Positions 16,135 to 25,408 are shown, counted from the stretch's first letter. The stretch is 64,000 nucleotides of DNA from Bacteroidota bacterium (GCA_030550395.1 JAUQPL010000001.1:1-64000); one strand, 5' to 3'. Notes: generated from the letters alone by a model not told the origin. Numbers and translations are program-made.

Positions 16135-16699
16135 GGCGGACGGGGACTCTCTGGGATACAATGTCTACGATTCGTTGGTGGACGGTTTCTATATCGGCGT
16201 TACCGTCAATGGCGATAAGCTTACCTTGGCAGGCGTAGTAATCCAAAACCGGCTGGGTCTGTTCGTTGTAGACGTGGAGGCGCTGTCGGATGACGGGTTC
16301 CGTGTCATCCGGACGTCCTCGCAGGAGGAGGCGACGCACGATTTCTTCCTCCGACACGATGAGGTTGATGACAAGGTCTACGTGGCGTCCCGAGCGCGCA
16401 AGGAGCTCATCCAATGCCTGTGCTTGGGTGAGAGTTCGGGGGAATCCATCTAGGATGCATCCATTCCGATACGGGGGGGCTTCCAGTGCCTGCTCGACAA
16501 CCGCTGTGACGAGTTCGTCGGGGACAAGCAATCCATTGTCAACGTAATGGCGCACTTGCTCGCCGAGGGAAGAGCCTTCGCGTATGGCCTGGCGGAAGGC
16601 TTCGCCTGTAGACAGATGGGGAATGCCGTAGCGCTCCGCTAATAGCTGTGCTTGCGTTCCTTTCCCAACGCCGGGGGCTCCAAAGAGGACAAGGATCAT
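16115..16699 (-). CDS. adk: Adenylate kinase
   Basis: 194 residues; converts ATP + AMP to 2 ADP in the cytoplasm. P-loop GAPGVGKGT (8-16), AMP site HLSTGEAFR (28-36), GCILDGFPRTLTQAQALD (80-97), LID start LRGRPDDTEPVIRQRLHVYNEQT. The LID is the short form without the zinc cysteines, accounting for the small size. It is the first gene of an operon-like run with the T9SS protein and ypdA, and has its own promoter box at 16741-16748, 42 nt upstream. Confidence 0.97.
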   Translation of the reverse strand: MILVLFGAPGVGKGTQAQLLAERYGIPHLSTGEAFRQAIREGSSLGEQVRHYVDNGLLVPDELVTAVVEQALEAPPYRNGCILDGFPRTLTQAQALDELLARSGRHVDLVINLIVSEEEIVRRLLLRGRPDDTEPVIRQRLHVYNEQTQPVLDYYACQGKLIAIDGNADIETVHQRIVDIVSQRVPVRHATEQS

Positions 16700-16740
16700 G
16701 AGTCTTCAGCTTTTCTGCCCAGGATTTTGCAGAGTAGAGG

Positions 16741-16748
16741 CAAAAATA
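16741..16748 (-). promoter_or_regulatory. Promoter -7 box (TATTTTTG) for adk
   Basis: CAAAAATA on the plus strand reads TATTTTTG towards adk, 42 nt before its ATG. No clear -33 element. Confidence 0.55.
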
Positions 16749-16773
16749 CGAAAGTCCCTCTGAGCTCCTATAG

Positions 16774-17910
16774 CTATGGAGTGTGTGGGCGATACAGGCG
16801 TCCTTTCCACTGAAGGCGACCGGTAATGCTCCAGCGGTAGGAGTTAAGAGCGATAGCGCACAGGAGAAGGGCTGCAAGGGGTTGGAACCATATTTGGGCT
16901 TTGGGGAGCTTGAACGTTTGGCTGACTTGCCATCGGAGAAGAACACTCATCCCGTAGCTAAGGAGTCCGAGAAGGCTCCAGAGAGCGTTGCCGTAGAGCA
17001 CACCTACTACAGCAGCTACGGGCGGCAGGACGAAAAACACCAGTAGGTGCAGCAGGAAGCCCCAGAGAATCCATGGTCGGTAGCCCATGGCGGGATACAT
17101 ATTTTTGGAAAATCCAGCGATCGCTTCGGCAGAACTTTCGTACATGCGGCAATGGACTAATCCGTTGCCATCGGCAATGGGGGCTTCTCCGATGGCACGG
17201 GCGACGCGCTGTCCTAAGGCGATATCCTCCGCCAGTTTGGCTCGCACGGCTTCGTGTCCGCCAATCTCCCAATATAGGCGGGCTTCCATCAGGAGGGCCT
17301 GGCCACTGGCGGCATGGAAGCTCGGCAAGAAGCGCCTCCAACTGTCCGGGATGTAGGCGAAGTAGATGATATACAGCTGAGGGATGATGAGGCGTTCGGC
17401 AAAGCTGTGCATGACTTCTGCTGGAAGAACGGATACGAAGCGCCATCGGTGCTGAAGACACTCCCGTATCAGCGAGGGGAGAGCAAGAGGATGGAAGACG
17501 GTATCGGCATCGGCGAAGAGAAACCACTCCCCACGGGCAGCTTGTGCAAGCTGCCAGCATGCCCAGGCTTTACCAATCCATCCCTCGGGAAGTGGGGCTC
17601 CACGGAGGACTCGCAGTCGCTCAGGATATTGGGTTCGGAGATGTTCAAGGATGTCCAATGTGGCATCCGTAGATTCATCATCCAGCACCACGACTTCGTA
17701 GGAGGGATATTCTTGGCGACAGAGGGAGTGGAGGCAGGGGGCAATGCGTTCGGCTTCGTTCCGTGCCGGCACTAATACCGAAATGAAAGGAGCCTCGCAC
17801 GAGGTGTCCCACCGCCCGGGCTCCAGACGAGGCAGACGCTGCAGATTCCGCCAACATGTTCCGTTGAAAAGCGCTAAGGCAGCGCTGGCGAGGGTGAGGA
17901 GCAGTTCCAT
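16774..17910 (-). CDS. Membrane GT2-family glycosyltransferase (CrtQ-like)
   Basis: 378 residues: N-terminal anchor (MELLLTLASAALALF), GT-A domain with ISVLVPARNEAERI, VVVLDDESTDAT, LFADADTVFHP (DxD), acceptor-side SGQALLMEA and LAEDIALGQRV (ED), and several C-terminal membrane helices (WILWGFLLHLLVFFVLPPVAAVVGVLY). This layout is that of CrtQ and related hopanoid/carotenoid glycosyltransferases; the acceptor here is unknown and no carotenoid genes are visible. Start 17910 is chosen over 17961 because a TAATTTTG box lies at 17935-17942, between the two. Its 3' end is 26 nt from the adk promoter box. Confidence 0.85.
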   Translation of the reverse strand: MELLLTLASAALALFNGTCWRNLQRLPRLEPGRWDTSCEAPFISVLVPARNEAERIAPCLHSLCRQEYPSYEVVVLDDESTDATLDILEHLRTQYPERLRVLRGAPLPEGWIGKAWACWQLAQAARGEWFLFADADTVFHPLALPSLIRECLQHRWRFVSVLPAEVMHSFAERLIIPQLYIIYFAYIPDSWRRFLPSFHAASGQALLMEARLYWEIGGHEAVRAKLAEDIALGQRVARAIGEAPIADGNGLVHCRMYESSAEAIAGFSKNMYPAMGYRPWILWGFLLHLLVFFVLPPVAAVVGVLYGNALWSLLGLLSYGMSVLLRWQVSQTFKLPKAQIWFQPLAALLLCAIALNSYRWSITGRLQWKGRLYRPHTP

Positions 17911-17934
17911 TAGAGGCTTCAAGTAGGTTGGCAA

Positions 17935-17942
17935 CAAAATTA
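17935..17942 (-). promoter_or_regulatory. Promoter -7 box (TAATTTTG) for the membrane glycosyltransferase
   Basis: CAAAATTA on the plus strand reads TAATTTTG towards the gene, 25 nt before ATG 17910; it decides the start. Confidence 0.5.
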
Positions 17943-18024
17943 CCCCTGTGCCATGGTTCAATGCCCATGAGCGGGCGTACCATTAAGGCGCAAGGGCAGT
18001 GTGGCCCTGGCTTTCTCTGTAGGA

Positions 18025-19044
18025 TCAGGGAACGGACCAGTAGTTCTTACCCCGCAGGAGAGCCTCTAAATCGGTGGGGTGCTCCTGGCTGAGCCGTTGG
18101 TGCTTTTCGGAGAGAAGTTCTTCGTACGTTGGGCGATCGGGGTTTGCGTAAATTACACCAAACGGTCGGGGAAATCCCGTTCCAGGTGCGTCCATTAGTT
18201 GGGTAAGAATGGCTGCCTTCCGGGGGTCAGTTTCATCATGGACCCATACTTCGGGTGGGATTTCCTCGGAGAGGGTAACTACTTTCGGCACCGTGCCTTC
18301 TAAGACGAGGGCTTTTTGGCGTTGGACTCCGAACAGTAGGGGCTGGCCATGTTCAACGAAGAGAGCGTTCTCAGGCTTACTTTCCTTCTCCGTGTAGGCG
18401 AAGAAGGCACCGTCGTTGAAGACGGGGCAGTTCTGGTAGATTTCTACGAAGGCTGCTCCGCGGTGCAAGGCTGCGCGGCTAAGGACTGAACGGAGGTGAG
18501 CCAGATCGCGGTCCATTGTGCGGGCAACAAAGGTTGCGCCAGCGGCGAAGGCGAGAGCTACAGGGTTGAAGGGATTCTCAAACGAGCCCCAAGGGGTTGA
18601 GGGGGTGCGCTGTCCGGGGCGGGAAGTGGGCGAAATCTGCCCTTTGGTAAGGCCGTAGACTTCGTTGTTAAACAGCAAGATGGTCACATCTACGTTCCGC
18701 CGGAGGATGTGGATGAGATGGTTGCCCCCGATTGAGAGTCCATCACCGTCGCCGGTGATAATCCAGACGTGGAGGTCCGGGCGGACGAGTTTGAGTCCTG
18801 TTGCGATGGCCGGAGCTCGCCCATGGATGCCATGCAGCCCATACGTTCCCATGTAGTATGGGAACCGCGATGAGCAGCCAATGCCGGAGATAAAGACCAC
18901 ATTCTCCCGGGGAATTTGGAGGTCTGCCAGGACGGTCTGGACCTGTTTGAGAATGGCGTAATCGCCACACCCGGGGCACCAACGCACCTCTTGGTCACTG
19001 GCGTAATCTTTCGGTGTAACCGGTGAGGAGAGAGTCTCAGCCAT
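18025..19044 (-). CDS. korB: 2-oxoacid:ferredoxin oxidoreductase, beta subunit
   Basis: 339 residues. Thiamine-diphosphate subunit: CPGCGDYA with Cys23 and Cys26, GIGCSSRFPYYMGTYGLHGIHGRAPAIATGLK, and the TPP/Mg motif GDGDGLSIGGNH, then LLFNNEVYGLTKGQISPTS. With KorA it oxidises 2-oxoglutarate (or a related 2-oxoacid) to an acyl-CoA with reduced ferredoxin, or runs in reverse in the reductive TCA cycle. Two-subunit KorAB enzymes of this type occur in Chlorobi and Bacteroidota. Overlaps korA by 8 nt, so translation is probably coupled. Confidence 0.93.
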   Translation of the reverse strand: MAETLSSPVTPKDYASDQEVRWCPGCGDYAILKQVQTVLADLQIPRENVVFISGIGCSSRFPYYMGTYGLHGIHGRAPAIATGLKLVRPDLHVWIITGDGDGLSIGGNHLIHILRRNVDVTILLFNNEVYGLTKGQISPTSRPGQRTPSTPWGSFENPFNPVALAFAAGATFVARTMDRDLAHLRSVLSRAALHRGAAFVEIYQNCPVFNDGAFFAYTEKESKPENALFVEHGQPLLFGVQRQKALVLEGTVPKVVTLSEEIPPEVWVHDETDPRKAAILTQLMDAPGTGFPRPFGVIYANPDRPTYEELLSEKHQRLSQEHPTDLEALLRGKNYWSVP

Positions 19045-20887
19045 GGCGCAATGTAGCTTGGATAAGCTCTACCAATTCGGAGATAGTCAAGGGCAATCCC
19101 TGGATTTTGCTGTATGGGTGGGCATCCACCAAGTAACGGGCACGGAGGAGCTGAGTTAGATGCCCGCTATTGAGTTCGGGGACGAGAATTCTGCGGAAGT
19201 TGCGGAGGAGTTCTCCCAAGTTGCGGGGAAGGGGATTCAAGTAGCGCAGATGGATGTGTGAAACGGAAAGTCCTTGGCGACGGCATTCCTGGACAGCGCT
19301 GGCCACGGCCCCATATGTGGAGCCCCAGCTCACTAAGAGCAGGTCTCCTTCGAGATCGCCCGAAGTAACAGTCTGCAGGGGGATTTCGTGGGCAATCCGC
19401 TCAATTTTGGCGGCTCGGAGGCGGACCATGTGCTCGTGATTGGCAGGATCGTAGGAGACATTGCCGGTGATGTGCTCTTTTTCTAATCCCCCAATCCGGT
19501 GCTCAAAGCCGGACATACCGGGGATTGCCCAGGGACGAACACCATGCTCGTTCCGCCAATACGGGTAGAAGGTACCATTGTGCTTGTGCTGTTCGGTGGC
19601 GAAGGGTGGGGTAATTGGAGGCAGCGTTTCGGGGTCAGGGATGCGCCATAGGTCGGTTCCGTTTGCCAGAAAGGCATCGGACAGGAGAATAACGGGAGTC
19701 ATGTAATGCAAGGCGATGCGGGCGGCTTCGTAGGCGGCTTGGAAGCAGTCTGCGGGAGTGGCGGCGGCAATAACTGGAATTGGAGCTTCTCCGTGACGTC
19801 CGTAGAGGGCTTGCAGTAAATCTGCTTGTTCAGGCTTTGTCGGCATACCGGTTGAGGGACCTGCTCGCTGGATGTCGCAGACGACAACAGGGAGCTCAAG
19901 CGCAACGGCTAATCCTAAGGCTTCGCTCATCAGAGAGAAACCGGGTCCTGAAGTTGCCGTCACCCCCAGATGCCCGCCGAAGGCGGCTCCGATAGCGGCG
20001 CAGAGAGCGGCGATCTCGTCTTCGGCTTGGAAGGGGTAGACTTCGTAGGGGAGAAGCGTGCTCATCTGGTGAAGGACTTCCGAGGCTGGGGTAATGGGGT
20101 AGCCGGCGTAGAACAGCTTCAGCCCTGCTTTCCGAGCTGCTGTAACGAAGCCCAGAACCAGTGCCTCGTTGCCTGAGATGCTTCGGTATGTTCCGGGAGG
20201 GAGGGGAGCTTGGGGAATCTCGTAACGGGGGGTCAGTAGTTCGGATGTTTCCCCGAAGTGGTATCCTGCTCGCAGGAGGCGCAGGTTTGCCGCGGCAAGC
20301 TCAGGATGGCGAGCGGAGAATTTGGCTGTTACCATCTGTTCGAGAACTTCCAACGGTCGATCAAAGAGCCATGCCAAAAGGCCTAAGACGAACATGTTCT
20401 TCATCCGCTCCTTCTCACGCACGGAGAGTCCCGTGTCTGCCAGGGCTGCTCCGACCAGCTGTGGGAGATTGAGGACAATGAGCTGGTAACCCGACAGGCT
20501 CCCGTCGGTCAGCGGATTCTCACTATAGCCAGCCAAGCGCAGATACCGTCGGTCAAAGCCAGCTTCATTGAGGATGAGAAGTCCACCGCGCTTGAGAAGA
20601 TGGAGGTGTGTTTTCAGTGCAGCAGCATTCATCGCTACTAAGACATCACAGGTGTCCCCGGGGGTTAAAACCTCGAAGCTACCGAAGTGCAGTTGGAAGC
20701 TGGAGACACCAGCGAGCGTTCCTTGGGGAGCGCGGATTTCGGCAGGATAATTCGGGAAGGTTGCGATATCGTTGCCGCGAAAGGCGCTGACATGGGCAAA
20801 CTGCATACCGCTGAGCTGCATGCCGTCGCCGGAATCACCAGCAAAGACGATGACCACATCAGGGACAACGACCCGTTGGGTGCTCAT
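19037..20887 (-). CDS. korA: 2-oxoacid:ferredoxin oxidoreductase, fused gamma-alpha subunit
   Basis: 616 residues. The N-terminal gamma domain (FAGDSGDGMQLSGMQFAH, about 15-190) is fused to the alpha domain starting near 225 (ISGNEALVLGFVTAARKAGLKLFYAGYPITPASEVLH, ATSGPGFSLMSEALGLA, QRAGPSTGMPTKPEQADL). This fusion is standard for two-subunit KorAB. The substrate preference for 2-oxoglutarate is inferred from similarity, not read from a residue. Start 20887 (MSTQRVV) is preferred to 20914. A plus-strand FAD oxidoreductase starts about 100 nt away in the opposite direction. Confidence 0.92.
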   Translation of the reverse strand: MSTQRVVVPDVVIVFAGDSGDGMQLSGMQFAHVSAFRGNDIATFPNYPAEIRAPQGTLAGVSSFQLHFGSFEVLTPGDTCDVLVAMNAAALKTHLHLLKRGGLLILNEAGFDRRYLRLAGYSENPLTDGSLSGYQLIVLNLPQLVGAALADTGLSVREKERMKNMFVLGLLAWLFDRPLEVLEQMVTAKFSARHPELAAANLRLLRAGYHFGETSELLTPRYEIPQAPLPPGTYRSISGNEALVLGFVTAARKAGLKLFYAGYPITPASEVLHQMSTLLPYEVYPFQAEDEIAALCAAIGAAFGGHLGVTATSGPGFSLMSEALGLAVALELPVVVCDIQRAGPSTGMPTKPEQADLLQALYGRHGEAPIPVIAAATPADCFQAAYEAARIALHYMTPVILLSDAFLANGTDLWRIPDPETLPPITPPFATEQHKHNGTFYPYWRNEHGVRPWAIPGMSGFEHRIGGLEKEHITGNVSYDPANHEHMVRLRAAKIERIAHEIPLQTVTSGDLEGDLLLVSWGSTYGAVASAVQECRRQGLSVSHIHLRYLNPLPRNLGELLRNFRRILVPELNSGHLTQLLRARYLVDAHPYSKIQGLPLTISELVELIQATLRHG

Positions 20888-20990
20888 CCGAGCGCAATGC
20901 GTTGTATTGACCAAGGCAGTAGACGCACAAGGATTAGGGGAAATTTCAGGAAGCCCATTATTTTCGCGTCGGTTCCTAAGCTGGGTTGCA

Positions 20991-22367
20991 GTGGTGGAGA
21001 AGGGGCACTACGTACTAGTTATCGGCGGTGCCGTTGCGGGGGCGGAGGCAGCAATACAATTTGCGCAGCGAGGTATCCGAGTGGCGGTGCTGGAGCAGAA
21101 CGCTCTGCCGTACGGCAAGATTGAGTACGGTTTGCCCAAATGGCATGTCAAGCTCCGGAACAAAGAGGAAGCAGCTATTGATGCGAAACTGCAGCATCCG
21201 CTTGTGCGTTATGTCCCTCTGACCCGGCTGGGGCGAGACGTGCGGCTTCCGGAGCTCCTTCGGTGGGGATTCAGCGCAGTTGTGCTGGCAAATGGAGCCT
21301 GGCGGGACCGACCATTCCCCGTGCCGGAGGCGGACGCATATATCGGACGTGGCTTTTACTACCAGAATCCGTTCATGGTGTGGTTCAACCAGATGCATGA
21401 CCCAAACGGCACGGTGGAGCCCTATGAAGTTGCCGATGGTGCCATTGTTGTCGGGGGAGGATTAGCCTCCATTGATGTTGCCAAAGCTCTCATGATGCTT
21501 ACTGTGGAGGAGGCACTCCGGAGATATGGAATCAGCACGCATGTGCTGGAGATGGAGCATGGTATTGATCGTCTGCTCCAGCGCCATGGGCTCACCTTGG
21601 AGGCATTGGGGGTGCGAGGCTGTACGCTTTACTACCGCCGTCGTGCTCAAGACATGCCTCTGACGCCGATGCCGACGGATACCCCGGAGCGGCTTGCCCG
21701 AGCACAGATGGTACGGCTTAAGGTCTTGCAAACAGCTCAGCGACGCTATCTGTTTAACTTCCAGGAGCTGTGCCTCCCTGTGGGTATTCTCACCGAAGGC
21801 GGGCGTTTGGTTGGGCTTGTCTTCTGCCGGACGCGCATAGACGGTGACCGCGCCGTGCCAATACCGGGGACGGAACATGAGGTGCGGGCTCCGTTGGTGA
21901 TCTCCTCCATTGGCAGTATTCCAGAAGTGTTGCCCGATATCCCTATGCGTGGCGAAACTTACGCCCTTGCTGACCCCGAGCTCTGCCGTGTTGAGGGGTA
22001 CGAGAATGTCTTTGTTGTGGGCAATGCCGTAACAGGGCGCGGCAATATTCAAGAGAGCCTGAACCACAGTCGTCGGATTGTTCAACGCATCCTGGAGCAG
22101 TATCTGGGATGGGATGCCCAGCTGTACGAGCACCTCAACCGCCAGCAGGAAAGTCAAGTTGCCGATGAAGTTGCTCGCATTGCTCGTCATCTTACTGCAA
22201 GACCGCCCCTTGAGGCAGAGCAGATTAGCCTCATAGATGATTACATCACGCAGCTGCAGCAGCGCGTGGGCTACGATGGTGATTATCCCCGCTGGATTCA
22301 GCGTCACTTGCCAAAACGGCTGGAAGATCTCCTGCATTTAGAGCTCCCGGACGCCGATGGTGAATAG
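20991..22367 (+). CDS. FAD-dependent pyridine nucleotide oxidoreductase (glutamate-synthase small-subunit type)
   Basis: About 458 residues from a GTG start. It has two Rossmann motifs: VLVIGGAVAGAEAA near 8-21 for FAD and AIVVGGGLASIDVAK near 150-164 for NAD(P)H. LANGAWRDRPFPVPEAD and the closing NVFVVGNAVTGRGNIQESLNHSRR fit the GltD/NfnB/adrenodoxin-reductase class. It has no N-terminal Fe-S domain. Position next to korAB suggests that it passes electrons between NAD(P)H and the ferredoxin used by KorAB, but this is inference. No ATG is available near the start; GTG 20991 or 20994 is used. A near-consensus TATTTTCG lies at 20959-20966. Confidence 0.8.
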   Translation: MVEKGHYVLVIGGAVAGAEAAIQFAQRGIRVAVLEQNALPYGKIEYGLPKWHVKLRNKEEAAIDAKLQHPLVRYVPLTRLGRDVRLPELLRWGFSAVVLANGAWRDRPFPVPEADAYIGRGFYYQNPFMVWFNQMHDPNGTVEPYEVADGAIVVGGGLASIDVAKALMMLTVEEALRRYGISTHVLEMEHGIDRLLQRHGLTLEALGVRGCTLYYRRRAQDMPLTPMPTDTPERLARAQMVRLKVLQTAQRRYLFNFQELCLPVGILTEGGRLVGLVFCRTRIDGDRAVPIPGTEHEVRAPLVISSIGSIPEVLPDIPMRGETYALADPELCRVEGYENVFVVGNAVTGRGNIQESLNHSRRIVQRILEQYLGWDAQLYEHLNRQQESQVADEVARIARHLTARPPLEAEQISLIDDYITQLQQRVGYDGDYPRWIQRHLPKRLEDLLHLELPDADGE

Positions 22368-22372
22368 CTCTG

Positions 22373-22936
22373 CTATGGGCTCTCCCACAGCAGACGTACT
22401 TCTGGTACGAAGGCGCTGTGGAGGGCTTTCGGGGAGCGGAAAAGCCAGCGTCCGCCGGCACATATATGAAGGTACCGCCCCTCAGGTAGGGGAATGCTAA
22501 GAGCGGCGAAAGTTCCAATATGCAGGGAGGCAAGCCCTGCCTGAAGCTCCATGCGTATGCCGTCTGTGGCGGGAAATCCAAAAGGAAAAGTCCACTCCAT
22601 GCCAATACTGGGGGACACTATGGGGTGAGGCCGGTAGCGCAGTTGGAGCAGAAGTCGGTACTGAAGTTCAGCCCAGACGATGTACTCCTCGTGCGTATCT
22701 ATCCGCATGCGTCCGCCGACGAGGAGCATGTCTAAGCTCAAGGCAAGGAAAGGGCGTACTCGTGCTCCTAACCCTATTCCAACCGAGGTCTGGGGGGAAA
22801 GTGCAGCCAGAGAGCTTGTTGGGAAACGTTCGGCAATGGTTCCGTACGAGCGGAAGTCAACAAAGAACTGCCCGTAAGTGCTGGAAAAGACGGTGGGGAA
22901 GATGCAGGCAATGGCTTTCAGTAATTTTGCGCTCAT
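22373..22936 (-). CDS. Small outer-membrane beta-barrel-like protein
   Basis: 187 residues with a signal peptide (to about residue 22, SSTYGQ) and alternating hydrophobic/polar strands (VGIGLGARVRPFLALSLDMLLVGGRM, WAELQYRLLLQLRYRP, YLHICAGGRWLF) typical of small OM beta-barrels. No specific family recognised. It has its own promoter-like box at 23001-23008 and is convergent with the FAD oxidoreductase, stop codons 5 nt apart. Confidence 0.65.
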   Translation of the reverse strand: MSAKLLKAIACIFPTVFSSTYGQFFVDFRSYGTIAERFPTSSLAALSPQTSVGIGLGARVRPFLALSLDMLLVGGRMRIDTHEEYIVWAELQYRLLLQLRYRPHPIVSPSIGMEWTFPFGFPATDGIRMELQAGLASLHIGTFAALSIPLPEGRYLHICAGGRWLFRSPKALHSAFVPEVRLLWESP

Positions 22937-23000
22937 TACATGAGCGGATGCTTTAACTTATGCGCACAGTGCGTGCAAGGGCATTCGCGATAGATGCCAC

Positions 23001-23008
23001 CAAAGATA
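23001..23008 (-). promoter_or_regulatory. Candidate promoter -7 box (TATCTTTG) for the small OM protein
   Basis: CAAAGATA on the plus strand, reading TATCTTTG towards the gene at 22936, 65 nt upstream. Confidence 0.4.
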
Positions 23009-23015
23009 CGGCGCG

Positions 23016-24059
23016 ATGGACGACTCTCCGCGGACGATCTTGGTAACCGGGGGGGCAGGTTTTATTGGGACGAATTTCGTAGAATACCTGCTCCGGCAGA
23101 CCGACGTTCGGGTTGTTGTAGTGGATGCGTTGACATATGCAGGGCAGCGCCATAATCTCGCTGCCTATGAGGGATCGGGACGGTACGTTTTCGTACACGG
23201 GCATATTGAGAATGCTCAGCTCCTCTACCATCTCTGCCGTACCTGTGAGGTTGATACCCTTGTTCACTTGGCAGCCCATACGCATGTAGATCGTTCCATT
23301 CTGCAGGCGCAGCCCTTTGTGCAGACGAATGTTCAGGGGACGGTGACCCTTCTGGAGGTTGCTCGCCAGATACGGCTTCGGCGCTTTGTGCAGATGTCAA
23401 CCGATGAGGTCTACGGTGAATGCCTCAGGGGGGAATGTGCTGAGGATACCCCTTTGCTGCCAAGCTCGCCATATGCGGCTTCTAAAGCCGCGGCGGATTG
23501 TTTCGTTCACGCTTACCGGCGGACGTACGGAGTGCCAGCCTTCATTGTGCGCAGTTGCAACGTCTACGGTCCTTACCAGTTTCCAGAGAAGCTGCTCCCC
23601 ATGAGCATTCTCTGTGCCTTGCATGACGAGCCAATTCCCCTCTATGGCGATGGGTCCCAGCGACGGCAGTGGTTGTACGTGGACGATCTTTGTAGAGCAC
23701 TCTGGTTGCTCTGTTGCATTGGCGAGCCCGGGCAGGTCTACCATGTTAGTAGTGGTGTGGAACTCACGAACCGAGAGTTAGTTGCTCAGATTCTCCAATT
23801 GCTGGGAAAGCCAGAGACGTTGATGCGTTCGGTTCCTGACCGTCCTGGGCATGATCGGCGGTATGCTCTGCGTTGGGAGCAGCTTCGCTGCTTTGGTTGG
23901 GAGCCGTCGGTGCAGCTGGAGGAAGGCTTACGTCGCACGGTTGCATGGTATCGGGACCACCGCAGTTGGTGGGAGCCGCTCTGGTACGGTGAGTATGCTC
24001 AGTACCGACGCCAGTGGTATGAGCAAGTTCTACAGTCGGGGGTCAGACAAGAAGGGTGA
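23016..24059 (+). CDS. rfbB: dTDP-glucose 4,6-dehydratase
   Basis: 347 residues, extended SDR fold. NAD motif TGGAGFIG (11-18), catalytic region MSTDEVYGE with Asp-Glu, and YxxxK in SSPYAASKAAAD; VRSCNVYGPYQFPEKLLP and QRRQWLYVDDLC are characteristic of RmlB/RfbB. It makes dTDP-4-keto-6-deoxyglucose, precursor of rhamnose and other deoxysugars. No rmlA, rmlC or rmlD is in the window, so the later steps must be elsewhere or differ. First gene of the polysaccharide cluster; its TGA overlaps the ATG of the dehydrogenase (TGATG). Confidence 0.92.
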   Translation: MDDSPRTILVTGGAGFIGTNFVEYLLRQTDVRVVVVDALTYAGQRHNLAAYEGSGRYVFVHGHIENAQLLYHLCRTCEVDTLVHLAAHTHVDRSILQAQPFVQTNVQGTVTLLEVARQIRLRRFVQMSTDEVYGECLRGECAEDTPLLPSSPYAASKAAADCFVHAYRRTYGVPAFIVRSCNVYGPYQFPEKLLPMSILCALHDEPIPLYGDGSQRRQWLYVDDLCRALWLLCCIGEPGQVYHVSSGVELTNRELVAQILQLLGKPETLMRSVPDRPGHDRRYALRWEQLRCFGWEPSVQLEEGLRRTVAWYRDHRSWWEPLWYGEYAQYRRQWYEQVLQSGVRQEG

Positions 24060-25408
24060 TGGCGAATCGGAAGGAAGCAGCGTTGAGGAAGCAGCTCCAG
24101 CGGCGAATTGCTCGGCGAGACATCACCGTAGGCGTTCTTGGGTTGGGCTATGTAGGGCTGCCGTTGGCGATAGAGTTCGCCCGAGCGGGGGTGCGAACGC
24201 TTGGGTTTGACATTAAGGTGGAGAAGCTCCGGCTCTTGCAGGAGGGGGGGTCATACATCCGAGACGTACCAGCAGATGCTGTTGCCGAGCAGGTTCATGC
24301 TGGACGGTTCCTGCCGACGGGAGATTTCCAGCAATGTGCCGAATGCGATGCTCTCTTCATCTGTGTCCCAACGCCCTTTACCGAGTACAAGGAGCCGGAT
24401 ATCTCCTTCATCCTGCAAGCGACGGATAGCATTGCGCAGACGTTGCGCCGAGGGCAGATTGTGGTGCTCAAGAGTACGACGTTCCCGGGAACCACGGAGG
24501 AGTATGTGCTGCCGCGGTTGGAACAGACAGGGCTCCGGGTAGGACAGGACTTCTTTTTGGCCTTCTCCCCTGAGCGGGTGGATCCGGGGAATAAGACCTG
24601 GACAACGGCCAACACTCCGGTGGTTGTCGGAGGAGTAACTCCGAGCTGCACGGAGCTGGCGGCGTTGGTGCTTCGGATTGCCGTGCAGACGGTGGTACCT
24701 GTCCGTTCCCCGCAAGTGGCGGAGATGGCGAAGCTATTGGAGAACATCTTCCGCAGTGTCAACATTGCCTTAGTCAACGAGCTGGCACAGTTGTGCGACC
24801 GCATTGGCATTAATGTGTGGGAGGTTGTGGAAGCGGCAGCGACCAAGCCTTTCGGTTTCCTTCCTTTCTACCCCGGACCTGGTATTGGGGGGCATTGTAT
24901 TCTGATTGACCCATACTACTTAGCCTGGGTTGCCCGGCGGTACGATTTTGTGACGAACTTCGTGACGCTGGCGGCAGAAGTCAATGAGGCGATGCCCTTC
25001 TACGTGCGGGATATGGTCATTCGCGAGTTGGCCCGCATGCCTGTACGTTTGGAGTCAGCACGGGTTCTCTTCTTGGGAGTTGCTTTCAAGCGAGATGTAG
25101 ATGATTTGCGGCATTCGCCAGCGCTCAAAATCATGGAGCTACTGCATCGCGATGGGGTACAGGCGCAGAGCTACTACGATCCTTACATCCACCGCATCGA
25201 GCTGCTGGGGCGGCCGATGGAATCACTCCCCAAGCTGACACCGCAGGTTTTACGGCGCTATCACTTAGTCGTCATCACGACGGACCATAGCTGCGTGGAT
25301 TACGAGTTGGTTTGTCGCTATAGCCGAGTCATTATTGACACGCGCAACGCCTGTCGTCGGGTTGCTCGCCCAAAGGCCAGGATTGTGCTGTTGGGAGGCG
25401 GGCAATGA
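24059..25408 (+). CDS. UDP-N-acetylhexosamine 6-dehydrogenase (WbpA/WecC type)
   Basis: 449 residues of the UDP-glucose/GDP-mannose dehydrogenase family. N-terminal NAD fold VGVLGLGYVGLPLAIEFA, FICVPTPFTEYKEPDISFI, STTFPGTTEE, FSPERVDPGN, catalytic Cys in GPGIGGHCILIDPYYL, and C-terminal FLGVAFKRDVDDLRHSPALKIMELL. It oxidises C6 of UDP-GlcNAc or UDP-ManNAc twice to a uronic acid using NAD. Because wecB follows directly (ATGA overlap), UDP-ManNAc is the likely substrate, giving UDP-ManNAcA for a surface polysaccharide (inference). ATG 24059 rather than GTG 24056. Confidence 0.9.
   Translation: MANRKEAALRKQLQRRIARRDITVGVLGLGYVGLPLAIEFARAGVRTLGFDIKVEKLRLLQEGGSYIRDVPADAVAEQVHAGRFLPTGDFQQCAECDALFICVPTPFTEYKEPDISFILQATDSIAQTLRRGQIVVLKSTTFPGTTEEYVLPRLEQTGLRVGQDFFLAFSPERVDPGNKTWTTANTPVVVGGVTPSCTELAALVLRIAVQTVVPVRSPQVAEMAKLLENIFRSVNIALVNELAQLCDRIGINVWEVVEAAATKPFGFLPFYPGPGIGGHCILIDPYYLAWVARRYDFVTNFVTLAAEVNEAMPFYVRDMVIRELARMPVRLESARVLFLGVAFKRDVDDLRHSPALKIMELLHRDGVQAQSYYDPYIHRIELLGRPMESLPKLTPQVLRRYHLVVITTDHSCVDYELVCRYSRVIIDTRNACRRVARPKARIVLLGGGQ

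Noticed and set aside
20959-20966. TATTTTCG as a promoter for the FAD oxidoreductase
   Set aside because: One mismatch to TAnnTTTG and no -33 element; mentioned in the gene entry but not listed as a feature.
21462-22337. 291-residue minus-strand reading frame
   Set aside because: Antisense to the FAD oxidoreductase with clear Rossmann motifs; its translation resembles no protein family.
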